A stretch of DNA of 35,422 nucleotides from a virus, in the IMG/VR virus record IMGVR_UViG_3300037674_001117, positions 1-35,422 of that record. One strand, given 5' to 3'. This document shows, piece after piece, positions 8,607 to 16,796 of this stretch (positions are counted from its first letter, which is position 1; every line of letters begins with the position of its first letter). A model generated the notes under the pieces. That model did no database searches and was not told where the DNA came from. It saw only the letters and a program-made list of their open reading frames with translations. The position numbers and the translations under genes were made by a program.

Positions 8607-9419
8607 TTATTTAAAGTTTAAATAACGTTCACTTTCTTTTCTTATAGTTTCTACTATTTTTTGTTGGTGCTTTAATTTCCATTTAATTAAATCAAGTTCT
8701 GCAGTATGGTAATTATACATCATATCTCCAGTCCACCCGTTATCAAGTGAATGTATCATTAATGGACTAAATAACTTTTCACTTTTTAAAATTTTTGCTT
8801 CCTGATATTGATCCCAAAACATATTTAATTGATATTTTAAATATTCTGGTGTTTTATGAAGATATGGGATCTCTTTTATAGATTTCCAACCATCATCTTT
8901 ATTTTGTAACCACTTTAAAAATTTTGGATTACTTAAATCTTTTAATTCTAAAAAATATACATTAGATAATTTAATAAAATCATCTAACTGAGAAACTGCA
9001 TTCTGTTTGGGAATCTCATGATTATTATTCCAAAGCCAAAAACACGAATGTTGGTTATTATACATCCAATCAATACCATAAAAACTATTAGGTTCGTGCA
9101 TAAACTTCATCAAATCTATCATATTAATAGTATTGAAATCTTTATTTAAAAATCCATTCTCAAAAGTTTTAAAATTAAATAATCTGCCCGCTCCAGAACG
9201 AATCCAAGGATCACTTTTTTTCAATTCTTCTATATACCCACTTTTCCATTTATCAAGTACATCCCGTATTAATATAACATAATAACTATCTTCTGAATAT
9301 ACATCATAAAAATAACCTAAAGAATCACTTATAGTATCTATTTCATTGAGACTGGCTGAGGCCATCTTTTGTCTTAACCCTATTCCACCCTTTTCTGTTC
9401 CAATATAATCTAATAACAT
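8607..9419 (-). CDS. Sulfotransferase-like protein, copy B of a tandem pair
   Basis: A 270-residue paralogue of copy A, by eye about 60% identical along the full length. It keeps GTEKGGIGLRQKM (7-19) and VILIRDVLDKWKSGY (48-62; R52, S60), the two putative PAPS-binding motifs. Between them it differs most (residues 24-45), which suggests that the acceptor-facing part has diverged. The C-terminal nonapeptide ESERYLNFK is the same in both. Both genes sit between GT-B/GT-A transferases. It starts 4 bases after the preceding gene ends. Function as a carbohydrate sulfotransferase is inferred. Confidence 0.6.
   Translation of the reverse strand: MLLDYIGTEKGGIGLRQKMASASLNEIDTISDSLGYFYDVYSEDSYYVILIRDVLDKWKSGYIEELKKSDPWIRSGAGRLFNFKTFENGFLNKDFNTINMIDLMKFMHEPNSFYGIDWMYNNQHSCFWLWNNNHEIPKQNAVSQLDDFIKLSNVYFLELKDLSNPKFLKWLQNKDDGWKSIKEIPYLHKTPEYLKYQLNMFWDQYQEAKILKSEKLFSPLMIHSLDNGWTGDMMYNYHTAELDLIKWKLKHQQKIVETIRKESERYLNFK
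8916..8959. repeat. Direct repeat, 44 bases, copy 2
   Basis: Second copy of the repeat at 8068-8111, in the upstream sulfotransferase-like gene. The sequences just after the stop codons of both genes (about 7760-7800 and 8608-8645) also match closely, so the duplicated unit spans a whole gene with its short spacer. Confidence 0.85.
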
Positions 9420-9423
9420 TTAC

Positions 9424-10335
9424 TTAATTCCATTGAGTATTCCAATTTTCTAACCAAGTTTCTTCTGTATAGTGTGTCTCAAATCTTTTTAATGAAGTCT
9501 CACTACATGATTTATAAAATTCATCATCAGTCTTTAACCTTAGTGCCATTTCTTTAGCTGTTTCTAAATCTCCAACCTCTACTGAAGTTAATGGATGACA
9601 TATCTCCTGTGTATCTAATCCCATATATCCAACACACGGTATTCCGTGAAATGCACAATTCATAGCAAATGTTCCTGCGGCGTGAGTTCTCATTAAATGA
9701 ACACCTATGTTAAATTGAGATAAACAATTTATCCATTCTCTCCAATTCATATATGGTAGATACTGAATGTCTTCAATTGCATCTTCTTGTTCTTGTTTTC
9801 TACCCATTGATGGAGCGGATATTGGATCACCTATCTCTCTTGCCACAATATAAGAATCAAATCCACCATACCAAGAAACAAAATTACCACCAATCATAGT
9901 GACATCTCCCCATTCATTTCTTGGTATTAACCCTTCAGGTATCATTAAACTCCGCATCACCCTTACATCATTACAGCCTAAACCTTGATAATAAAATATA
10001 TCATTGTAGTTATGACAATAAACCCAATCAGCACTCATTAATGTATTGTAATAATGAAACTGATTTGCTATTTCATAATCTTGAAAATACCAATGTGGGC
10101 CTTCTTGCATTACTGCCACTTTATCACAAACTTTTCTATATTTATCTAAATCTATTTGAGGATTATTCTTTGGTATAATAACAATACCCAAATCAAAGTG
10201 TTCCGTTGAAATATTGTTTATATTATAATGTGGAGCATTTAATGCCATCATCCACGCATATTCTGTACGGGCATTCTCAAAAGTTCTTGGTATATTACCA
10301 CTCACTTGTGATTCTGAAAAGAATACTACTTTCAT
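9424..10335 (-). CDS. GT-B fold glycosyltransferase-like protein
   Basis: A 303-residue protein with a GT4/GT1-like C-terminal half: FNIGVHLMRTHAAGTFAMNCAFHGIPCVGY places a Gly/Ala turn, then a helix and GIPCV, as in the donor-binding region of GT-B enzymes. The end (ETAKEMALRLKTDDEFYKSCSE, then RFETHYTEETWLENW) is the usual tail of GT4 proteins. The acidic EX7E pair is not clear. The N-terminal half (KVVFFSESQVSG) is short, as in phage transferases. The start overlaps the next upstream stop by 4 bases. Donor and acceptor unknown. Confidence 0.65.
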   Translation of the reverse strand: MKVVFFSESQVSGNIPRTFENARTEYAWMMALNAPHYNINNISTEHFDLGIVIIPKNNPQIDLDKYRKVCDKVAVMQEGPHWYFQDYEIANQFHYYNTLMSADWVYCHNYNDIFYYQGLGCNDVRVMRSLMIPEGLIPRNEWGDVTMIGGNFVSWYGGFDSYIVAREIGDPISAPSMGRKQEQEDAIEDIQYLPYMNWREWINCLSQFNIGVHLMRTHAAGTFAMNCAFHGIPCVGYMGLDTQEICHPLTSVEVGDLETAKEMALRLKTDDEFYKSCSETSLKRFETHYTEETWLENWNTQWN

Positions 10336-11105
10336 TTATAAAACTCCTCATAGGTTCTCTTTATCCAATAATTTGCATCTCTACCCATTTCGTTTGGTGG
10401 AATTGCATTAAAATGAAATACATAACCACAATTCTTGAATATTAATTCATCTAAAAACCACATTTTAGGATGTAAAAATAATAATTGTTTAGAATGTAAA
10501 TCTTGTAAATTATAACAAATTGGTAAATAATTTATTTCTATATTTTGTAATCGTAATAAAAAATTAATTATTGTTTGGTCTGTACCTGCTCGAACTTGAC
10601 CTATTGCGTTTTGTACTAATTGTTGATTTTCTAAATAATAATTTCTCACATACTCAAAAAATTCTTTGTGGTCTTTATTAACAATCTGAAATCCACAATT
10701 TATATAATCCCAAACATTAAAAGTAATATCTCCTGGAAATAACGATTTAGAAAACCCATCCATTGACCTTCTAACCCACTCGAAGCTTCCATTGTTTCGA
10801 ACTGCACTATATTTACCATTTGTCTCTGTAAAGAAATTAGGACAATCGGGATGTACTATTGTATCTGCATCAACTATCAATATTTGGTCGTAATCAATAT
10901 TATTTGCCTCTAAAATATCATACATATAATATCGTTGCCAAGTTATCTTCATTTGTTCTACTGGAAGTAATAAATCTTCCCATACAATTAATTCACAATC
11001 GTATTTATCACAAAAACGTTTCCAACTATTAATTGAATATTTGTATGATTTATTTCTACCATCTCCCAAATCTATATTGGGAATAAAAACTACATTTTTA
11101 CTCAT
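10332..11105 (-). CDS. GT-A glycosyltransferase-like protein with DAD motif
   Basis: About 257 residues. YDQILIVDADTIVHPDC (ending near residue 88) has the hydrophobic strand and D-x-D (79-81) of metal-dependent GT-A enzymes such as GT8-like transferases. Later NCGFQIVN and GTDQTIINFLL match the G-F-x-x-x-N and D-Q segments often seen in these. I chose the ATG at 11105, which forms TAATG with the upstream stop and has GGGAAG ten bases before it; an in-frame TTG two codons earlier is possible but less likely. It is followed closely by the GT-B gene. Confidence 0.72.
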   Translation of the reverse strand: MSKNVVFIPNIDLGDGRNKSYKYSINSWKRFCDKYDCELIVWEDLLLPVEQMKITWQRYYMYDILEANNIDYDQILIVDADTIVHPDCPNFFTETNGKYSAVRNNGSFEWVRRSMDGFSKSLFPGDITFNVWDYINCGFQIVNKDHKEFFEYVRNYYLENQQLVQNAIGQVRAGTDQTIINFLLRLQNIEINYLPICYNLQDLHSKQLLFLHPKMWFLDELIFKNCGYVFHFNAIPPNEMGRDANYWIKRTYEEFYK

Positions 11106-11527
11106 TACCAACTAACTTCCCAATCTTTAAAATCTGATGCGATACAATCTATCTTATAATCTTTTCTTCCACCAACTACTTCCATAATTTTATTAATAGC
11201 AGTATTTCTAATACCATTCAATCCGTGAGTTAACATAAGATTATCTGTACCCTTCTCTCCTTTACGAACTTGTGATTCATTATACCAAATATGTGCATTC
11301 ATTTGAGATAGAACAATTATTGCTCTAATAATATCTCCATCTAAATTAACATCTTTTTCTTTTAAAATTAAATCTATATCATGTACAATATCATTCATTT
11401 CTGTAGCATAATTTTTCTTATTCTCTGGTATAAACACTTCCTTTAACTGATGAATACTAAGTCTATCTATTAATTCACCTAAAGTTGGTAAAAATTTACG
11501 CTCTTTGGATTTTTTCGTATAACTCAT
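11105..11527 (-). CDS. Small helical protein with ELIDRLSI motif, function unknown
   Basis: A 140-residue mostly helical protein. The stretch PTLGELIDRLSIHQLKEVF (14-32) resembles the ELxDRLSIxxLK segment I associate with DUF4254-type proteins found beside glycosyltransferase genes, but the match is from memory and not certain. No catalytic motif, Cys cluster or membrane segment is seen. It overlaps the end of the GT2 gene upstream by 32 bases and joins the next gene by TAATG, so it is translated with transferases and may help or regulate one of them. Confidence 0.5.
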   Translation of the reverse strand: MSYTKKSKERKFLPTLGELIDRLSIHQLKEVFIPENKKNYATEMNDIVHDIDLILKEKDVNLDGDIIRAIIVLSQMNAHIWYNESQVRKGEKGTDNLMLTHGLNGIRNTAINKIMEVVGGRKDYKIDCIASDFKDWEVSW

Positions 11528-12131
11528 TTTGTTTTTCCTGTTTTTTTATAGTCTTTGGATGGTATAAAGACAATTCTTCGTGTGGTGGTAAGTGTGCTTG
11601 TGTGGTATGTCCAGTAATATGTTCATGTACTTTTCTAGTCCACTTAATATCTTCACTATTTCTAAATACTCTTGCCTGATAATCTGGATAATTTACCCAA
11701 CCTTTTTGTGTAACTTTCCATCCCCATTTTTGAATATGTTCTTGAGTTAATCCCTCTACAGTATTTACTCTCGGTATCCATACCAAATCAACCTCATTCA
11801 TTTCCAATACAGTATGTAATTGTTCCATTAATATTTCATGTGGATATTCATCTGCATCTAAATGAAATATATAATCTCCACTACAATTTGATTTAGTACA
11901 ATTTTTCAATTTAGAAAAATCTCCATCAAATAATGGCCAAGCCGTGTGCCAACTAAATTCACCATTTACTGAATGACTTCTTAGGTAATCTTCCACACCT
12001 CTCGAACCATTCTTATGGTCAAAGGTGATTACTATTTCATCTTGTAATTGTTTATTCTTTAAAAGTATCGTAACTAATTTTTGTAACTCCGCTTCTTCAT
12101 TACAAACGGTTATTGCATAACTAATTTTCAT
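11496..12131 (-). CDS. GT2-family glycosyltransferase (WaaE/KdtX-like)
   Basis: A compact 211-residue GT-A transferase. SYAITVCNEE (4-13) is the GT2 opening, YIFHLDADEYP (87-97) carries the D92-x-D94 metal motif followed by E, and YQARVFRNSEDIKWTRKVHE matches the R-x-F-R-n-(1)-W-x-x-x-v-H-E segment typical of the WaaE-like subgroup, which adds glucose or heptose to lipopolysaccharide core in bacteria. No membrane segment. It overlaps neighbours by 4 and 32 bases. The exact sugar is unknown. Confidence 0.82.
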   Translation of the reverse strand: MKISYAITVCNEEAELQKLVTILLKNKQLQDEIVITFDHKNGSRGVEDYLRSHSVNGEFSWHTAWPLFDGDFSKLKNCTKSNCSGDYIFHLDADEYPHEILMEQLHTVLEMNEVDLVWIPRVNTVEGLTQEHIQKWGWKVTQKGWVNYPDYQARVFRNSEDIKWTRKVHEHITGHTTQAHLPPHEELSLYHPKTIKKQEKQNELYEKIQRA

Positions 12132-12595
12132 TCATGTTGTTCCAATAATGCATCACTTAAAGCTCTATCTATCTTAACAGACTCTAAAAATACAGCACTT
12201 TTTTGTGCTTTAGTCCAATCATAAGTTCTGTATATGTTTAGAGATTTTATTTTACGTTTTAATTTATTGTATAGTTGTTCCAAATTTCTTGCATTTGCCT
12301 TTTTATGAAAATCTAACTTAAATATTTTCTTTTTGGCATCAAATACAACAACTTCACCATATTTCATAAGTACATCAGTTAACAATGAAGTATTTACAAC
12401 TGTAGGTCTATTGGATTCTTCTAATTTTAAACCTATAATATATTTTTTCCCAGTTTTGGCCATTGACCTTCGACCTGGTTTATTCAATACTAATATTGTA
12501 TGTGTTAGATTTCTATTTGTGGTTCCTGAAAGATATTTAAAAGATACTATATCTCCTGCACCTACTTTTGACCATCTTGTTAATATTTTTGCCAT
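12128..12595 (-). CDS. Basic protein of unknown function
   Basis: A 155-residue Lys-rich protein I do not recognise. The N-terminal part (KVGAGDIVSFKYLSG, then LTHTILVLN and KYIIGLKLEES) alternates short strands in a way that could be an SH3-like or other small beta barrel. The C-terminal part (from about residue 110) is helical and strongly basic (NKLKRKIKSLN), so nucleic-acid binding is possible. It lies between a zinc-ribbon gene and a GT2 gene, overlapping the latter by 4 bases. No enzyme motif is visible. Confidence 0.55.
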   Translation of the reverse strand: MAKILTRWSKVGAGDIVSFKYLSGTTNRNLTHTILVLNKPGRRSMAKTGKKYIIGLKLEESNRPTVVNTSLLTDVLMKYGEVVVFDAKKKIFKLDFHKKANARNLEQLYNKLKRKIKSLNIYRTYDWTKAQKSAVFLESVKIDRALSDALLEQHE

Positions 12596-12600
12596 TTAAC

Positions 12601-13029
12601 TCAACTAAAGTTTTTATTAATTATTATCTCCAAAAAGTCTAATGTTTTAAGAAAATCAAATTTATCAACTTCCACTCCATTCTCCACATCTAACTCTTTA
12701 GTATAATTATCTTTATCGGTCTCAATATACTTACAGGCTTTCCATTTATATGTTTTTTTATGTGTTATTGGAAACACTACTCCTCTTGGGCCCATATTCA
12801 TTACTGAAGGATACCAATATATTTTTCTATTAATATCAAAGTGAGATAAAGATTCAACCAAGTACGGAGTATTTTCTAAATGTTTTTCTAAAAATTCTGA
12901 TTCTGGAATTAATCGAGTATCACTCATAAACCCACATCTGAAACATAGAAAACTTGAATAGTCTTCCACTACAGTTTCAAAACACATTTTTTTAGAATAA
13001 CAATGTGGACATTTTATATTTTTTTCCAT
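12601..13029 (-). CDS. Zinc-ribbon protein of unknown function
   Basis: A 142-residue protein with CPHC (C7, C10) and CFRC (C29, C32), a four-Cys zinc ribbon of about 26 residues. The rest (WYPSVMNMGPRGVVFPI, YKWKAC) is aromatic-rich and not recognised. The start ATG abuts the stop of the GT4 gene upstream. Similar zinc-ribbon proteins are common small phage genes of unknown role; in transcription or DNA binding they would act in the cytoplasm. No link to glycan synthesis can be shown beyond position. Confidence 0.6.
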   Translation of the reverse strand: MEKNIKCPHCYSKKMCFETVVEDYSSFLCFRCGFMSDTRLIPESEFLEKHLENTPYLVESLSHFDINRKIYWYPSVMNMGPRGVVFPITHKKTYKWKACKYIETDKDNYTKELDVENGVEVDKFDFLKTLDFLEIIINKNFS

Positions 13030-14351
13030 TATAACTTCTTCAATTTAGGTAGTTTAACTTTTTTTAACTTTGGTAATTTTAAATCTACATTCGCTACTGG
13101 TTTGGGTAAATATGTATCTAATATTTCTCCCAACTTTTCAGTCATCTTATCTCGTGTAAATTTCTTAGCAAACTGTTGTTGTTTAAGTGCCTTCTTCTTA
13201 AACTTTTTATAATTTTTTGTTATATTTTTTAACATACTTCTTACAACACCGTAATTAACTACAAACCATTTTGCCTCTTTAACATAAATATTTTTTGGAA
13301 ACGAATCCTTTGGTATATCTTTTAAATCTCCTGGTAATAATGTAGTATATCCTTTATTTAAAAAATCTACCTGTCCGCTCCAATCAGATGCAATTATTGG
13401 TTTTCCAGTTGTAGAGAATTCCAATAAAGGTCTTCCAAAACCTTCACCGTGAGTTAAACTTACCATTGCTTTTATTTTATGGTGGTTATACAATTCATTC
13501 ATTTGGGCATCGTCTAAATCTCCATGTAAAAGATAAACTGGAGGTAATTTCTGAATATCACCACCACACGATTTTTTAATATGATGTATCTTCTTTAAAA
13601 TTTCATATCTATCCATAACAGAAGTAGTTGCCCCACTTGTTTTTAAAATCAATGCTGGTTTTTTAAGAACATTTTTAAATGTATCAAAATATAACTTAAC
13701 TGTACTTGAAATATCTTTTCTATCATGACCAAATTCACCTTGTAACCAATGACCACATACTAAAAAACAAAAATCTTCTTTAATTGTATTCAATTCTGTA
13801 GTTAAATCACTTTTTATTACATTAGTGGGTGAATATAACTTATCATCATAACCCTCAAACAAAACTTCCATTGGTTTTTCAACCATTGCCTCACCAATTT
13901 TTTCATTTGTTTTATCATTTAATTTATCAAATTTTGTATTTAAACATACATTTTTTGTAAAATGTGAAGGAACAATAGTCATATCCATTTTATTTAATCC
14001 TTCAATCCACTCTCCTGGAATTGCAGTAAATTCTGTACCAGCAGTAATTCCTATATTATAAGTTTTTCCCCATTGTTGAAATTCATTTGGAATTACTATA
14101 TGAACATGATAATCAGGTTGTGGATAAGTCTTTTCAGTCAATTCATAAATCAATACATCTAATATTCGTTTATGTTGTTTATCATTTTCATCTAAATAAT
14201 CCATTGCAGTATTTCCCCACCTAACTGGAAAAACTGAAACATCATATTTATCCAAATCTAACAATGATAAAACTATATCTCTTGCATGTGCCCCATAACC
14301 ACTTCTTGTTGTAACTGGTGCTGTAACTAGCATCCTTGGTTTATTACTCAT
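13029..14351 (-). CDS. GT4-family glycosyltransferase with Lys/Pro repeat tail
   Basis: A 440-residue GT-B enzyme. The donor-binding EX7E is clear: HGEGFGRPLLEF, with E303 and E311, then TTGKPIIASDWSGQVDF, as in retaining GT4 transferases. The N-terminal domain begins with a Gly-rich turn (TRSGYGAHARD). After the fold ends the protein has a cationic tail (about 424-440) built of two near copies of LKLPKLKK. Such a tail could hold the enzyme to a negatively charged surface such as membrane lipid or DNA, but that is conjecture. The gene abuts the second GT4 gene with no spacer. Confidence 0.85.
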   Translation of the reverse strand: MSNKPRMLVTAPVTTRSGYGAHARDIVLSLLDLDKYDVSVFPVRWGNTAMDYLDENDKQHKRILDVLIYELTEKTYPQPDYHVHIVIPNEFQQWGKTYNIGITAGTEFTAIPGEWIEGLNKMDMTIVPSHFTKNVCLNTKFDKLNDKTNEKIGEAMVEKPMEVLFEGYDDKLYSPTNVIKSDLTTELNTIKEDFCFLVCGHWLQGEFGHDRKDISSTVKLYFDTFKNVLKKPALILKTSGATTSVMDRYEILKKIHHIKKSCGGDIQKLPPVYLLHGDLDDAQMNELYNHHKIKAMVSLTHGEGFGRPLLEFSTTGKPIIASDWSGQVDFLNKGYTTLLPGDLKDIPKDSFPKNIYVKEAKWFVVNYGVVRSMLKNITKNYKKFKKKALKQQQFAKKFTRDKMTEKLGEILDTYLPKPVANVDLKLPKLKKVKLPKLKKL

Positions 14352-15734
14352 TTACGCCTCTACTAAATCAAAATTATTTCTTGGTGTCCATTTCTCAAAT
14401 GCGGTATCCATATCTTCTATGAATCTATCACACATTCCTTTAGCCGAAAGATGTGTATCATCCCTCATCATATACTCTCTACCCTTCAACGCTCTTTCAT
14501 CTCGTTCTTCTTTTGGTACTTTATACCACTCATGTATTTGGTCTGCAACTTCTTCAAAATCACTTCTGTCGTCAAAGATATATGGTGTGGGTACTGAACC
14601 TTGTAATGACCTACATGCTGGCCAAACAGGTTTTACCCATTCACCCCAAGTTAAATCATCATTATCTTTCCATTCTTTTCTATTATGTAAAGAATGTACC
14701 CATTCATAATCTTTAGAGGTTAATATTTTACCCTTATATCTAAATCCACATTGGTCTTGCATCCCACCTGTAACATTCACAATAATTGGTGTTCCTGCCA
14801 TAACAGATTCTGCAGTTCCTAATCCAAATCCTTCATTCGATGCTATATTAACAGTAATATCTGCAATATTATACAAAAAATTCATCTGGTCTGTTTCAAG
14901 TTTTGCCCCAGAAAATATTACATTTAAATCTGGCATCAAGGCATCTGCTACTGCTGGTAAATCCGTTCCATTATTATCTACTGGATGTGTGTGCATCACT
15001 AATGCACATTCTTTTCTTTCTTCTTCGGATAACTTATCTGTGAAAGTTTTAAACGCCATTAAAACATCTCCAGGATTTTTTCTTCTAATATTTCTATTAT
15101 TAAAATAAACAATAAAAGAATATTCATTACCTTGAGATAACTCATCTCTAAACTGTACAAACTTAGCATCAGTTTCATCTACGGGTTTAAAATCATCGGA
15201 ATTAATTCCGTGTGGAACATATGTACATTGCCAATCTTCTACTGGTTTATTTTGTCTTACATTTTTTACAATATTAACCGTCTGTTTAGAAATGTTCATA
15301 AGTAAATCACAACTCTCATAAAATGGTTGATTCCACATAGGATAAGGTAAATCATCCCAAATGTTGTAATAGAAAATAGGTATTTGTGACCTAATCTCTC
15401 TTTCCATTTGATACAACCATAACCAAAACCGTGGGTCTGTATAAATCATTATCGCATCTGGTTTTTCCAACCTTAAAATTGACCTTAACATTTCAGGATT
15501 GCCATAACCACTTGAAGGATATATTTTTAAATATCCCCCTTCTACTCCATAATCTTCTTTTAAAGCATCATTCATATCTATCACTTTACCTTCATCTGGA
15601 TGCTTTATAGCCCCTCCAATTTGGGCCCAGTCATAATGTTCTACAGTACCTAATACAAACTCTTTTGAAACAGTACCTACTCCACTCGACATTCTTAAAT
15701 CATCTGAGAGCAGTAATATTTTCTTTTTCTTCAT
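14352..15734 (-). CDS. GT4-family glycosyltransferase
   Basis: A 460-residue GT-B enzyme. SSGVGTVSKEF (16-26) is the N-terminal Gly-rich loop; VPHGINSDDF is the usual domain linker; FNNRNIRRKNP precedes the second Rossmann domain; and NEGFGLGTAES carries the EX7E pair (E301, E309) followed by AGTPIIVNVTGG. These mark a retaining GT4 transferase. It has about 60 residues more than typical GT4 proteins near residues 340-400 (a Trp-rich region). The start overlaps the stop of the small ribbon-helix-helix-like gene by 4 bases. Donor unknown; it heads the long transferase series. Confidence 0.85.
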   Translation of the reverse strand: MKKKKILLLSDDLRMSSGVGTVSKEFVLGTVEHYDWAQIGGAIKHPDEGKVIDMNDALKEDYGVEGGYLKIYPSSGYGNPEMLRSILRLEKPDAIMIYTDPRFWLWLYQMEREIRSQIPIFYYNIWDDLPYPMWNQPFYESCDLLMNISKQTVNIVKNVRQNKPVEDWQCTYVPHGINSDDFKPVDETDAKFVQFRDELSQGNEYSFIVYFNNRNIRRKNPGDVLMAFKTFTDKLSEEERKECALVMHTHPVDNNGTDLPAVADALMPDLNVIFSGAKLETDQMNFLYNIADITVNIASNEGFGLGTAESVMAGTPIIVNVTGGMQDQCGFRYKGKILTSKDYEWVHSLHNRKEWKDNDDLTWGEWVKPVWPACRSLQGSVPTPYIFDDRSDFEEVADQIHEWYKVPKEERDERALKGREYMMRDDTHLSAKGMCDRFIEDMDTAFEKWTPRNNFDLVEA

Positions 15735-15925
15735 AACATACTACCTGACTTTTCCAAATCCTTATAGTTTTTTATTTTATCTTTAAATTCTTCATCGGCG
15801 TTATATATATCAAGTGCCCTATTTACAAATTTTTGTAATGTAAATTCATCTTCTAAACATTTACGTTTAAATTTTAAATGGATACTTTTTAATATCTTTA
15901 CCGATGTTAAGTGTAACTTATCCAT
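15731..15925 (-). CDS. Ribbon-helix-helix-like small protein
   Basis: A 64-residue protein. TSVKILKSIHLKFKRKCLEDEFTL-type spacing (a short strand with alternating residues, helix, turn, then QKFVNRALDIY helix) fits a ribbon-helix-helix DNA-binding fold, whose dimers bind operator DNA through the N-terminal strand. It is the first gene after one of the few real intergenic gaps and is directly followed by the GT4 series with an ATGA overlap. It might control that operon, perhaps through the AT-rich element just upstream. Fold by pattern only. Confidence 0.6.
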   Translation of the reverse strand: MDKLHLTSVKILKSIHLKFKRKCLEDEFTLQKFVNRALDIYNADEEFKDKIKNYKDLEKSGSML

Positions 15926-15937
15926 AACATCTTTCCC

Positions 15938-15954
15938 ATATATTCATATATATA
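15938..15954 (-). promoter_or_regulatory. AT-rich element before the RHH-like/GT operon
   Basis: On the minus strand this 17-base stretch reads TATATATATGAATATAT. It matches 16 of 17 bases of a stretch before the sliding-clamp gene (26339-26355). It lies 13 bases before the start codon, with GGGAAAG between. It could be a promoter element, an operator or simple low-complexity sequence. Confidence 0.3.
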
Positions 15955-15970
15955 AATATATATTATCTCA

Positions 15971-16372
15971 TTAATTAATTATTAATATTTTTTTTCCTAG
16001 CTTCTCTGCCTCACTTAAAGTATGCCTTGTACCATTCGATACAGCTCCTTCTGGTATGAAACCTACCACCATATCACTATACTCTGCAATCTGTTTATTT
16101 CTAGCGAAAAAGTTTCCAACATAATATTTTTTTCCGTATCTTCCTCGCTTTAATACACAATGTTGATTATATTGATAATGTACTGGTGGAAATTCAGCAT
16201 ATTTGATATCAAAACCTAAGGCTGTTTTTTTAGCGTAACCATCAGCCCCTTCTTTTTGACCACCACTTACTATTACTAACTCATCTCCAAATTTTTGTCT
16301 CAATTCAAAAATGAATTCCTTTATTTTTAACTTATTCTCGTATTCTCTACTTCCTACGATTCCTATCTTCAT
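15971..16372 (-). CDS. SLOG-fold (YspA/DUF2493-like) nucleotide-binding protein
   Basis: A 133-residue single-domain Rossmann-like protein: KIGIVGSREY (2-11), a strand-turn VIVSGGQKEGAD (33-44), then a helix YAKKTALG, and a late strand MVVGFIPEGAVSNGTRHTLSEA with the second Gly/Thr loop. This is the SLOG pattern shared by YspA/DUF2493 and lysine-decarboxylase-like proteins, which bind nucleotides or nucleotide-like ligands. Its job in phages is not known. SLOG domains also sense signalling nucleotides in some bacterial defence systems, so a role in sensing or sequestering such a ligand is possible. It overlaps the preceding gene by 26 bases. Confidence 0.72.
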   Translation of the reverse strand: MKIGIVGSREYENKLKIKEFIFELRQKFGDELVIVSGGQKEGADGYAKKTALGFDIKYAEFPPVHYQYNQHCVLKRGRYGKKYYVGNFFARNKQIAEYSDMVVGFIPEGAVSNGTRHTLSEAEKLGKKILIIN

Positions 16373-16796
16373 TTTTACTATCAGTTCTTTTTTGTTTTTT
16401 AATTGGTCTACTATCAGAACAAAATTCTACAATTTCTTTAAATTTTTCAATTCCTTTTACCAATTGATTTGAATTACCATAATGATATTGAAACCTACCA
16501 GATACCTCGGATGTATCAACTCCGATAGGTACAATATCAAACCATATAAAATTTTGAGGGCCTCTAACTAATTTAGTCTGTATATATGTTCTATAATGAC
16601 TTCTACTTTCCCACAGTTCTATAAAGGATTTAATATCTTTCGGTTCAACCTTATCCTTTTCCTCATCATACCACAAATACAATGCTGTTGTTGGGTTTTT
16701 TAACTCTTCATATGTAGTTGTTAAAAAATCTAATGCCTTTTCACTTTCTAATAAATGTGGTAGATATATTCTTAAACTAATTTTCTGTAGTGCCAT
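16347..16796 (-). CDS. Hypothetical protein
   Basis: A 149-residue protein that I do not recognise. It has mixed strands and helices (KISLRIYLPHL, ALYLWYDEEKD, FIWFDIVPIGV) and a very basic, likely disordered C-terminus (RPIKKQKR to the end RNRRK). No Cys cluster, P-loop or membrane segment. Its start ATG overlaps the last base of the nuclease gene stop, and its tail overlaps the SLOG gene by 26 bases. Its place beside a Cas4-like nuclease suggests nucleic-acid work, but nothing in the sequence proves it. Confidence 0.5.
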   Translation of the reverse strand: MALQKISLRIYLPHLLESEKALDFLTTTYEELKNPTTALYLWYDEEKDKVEPKDIKSFIELWESRSHYRTYIQTKLVRGPQNFIWFDIVPIGVDTSEVSGRFQYHYGNSNQLVKGIEKFKEIVEFCSDSRPIKKQKRTDSKNEDRNRRK

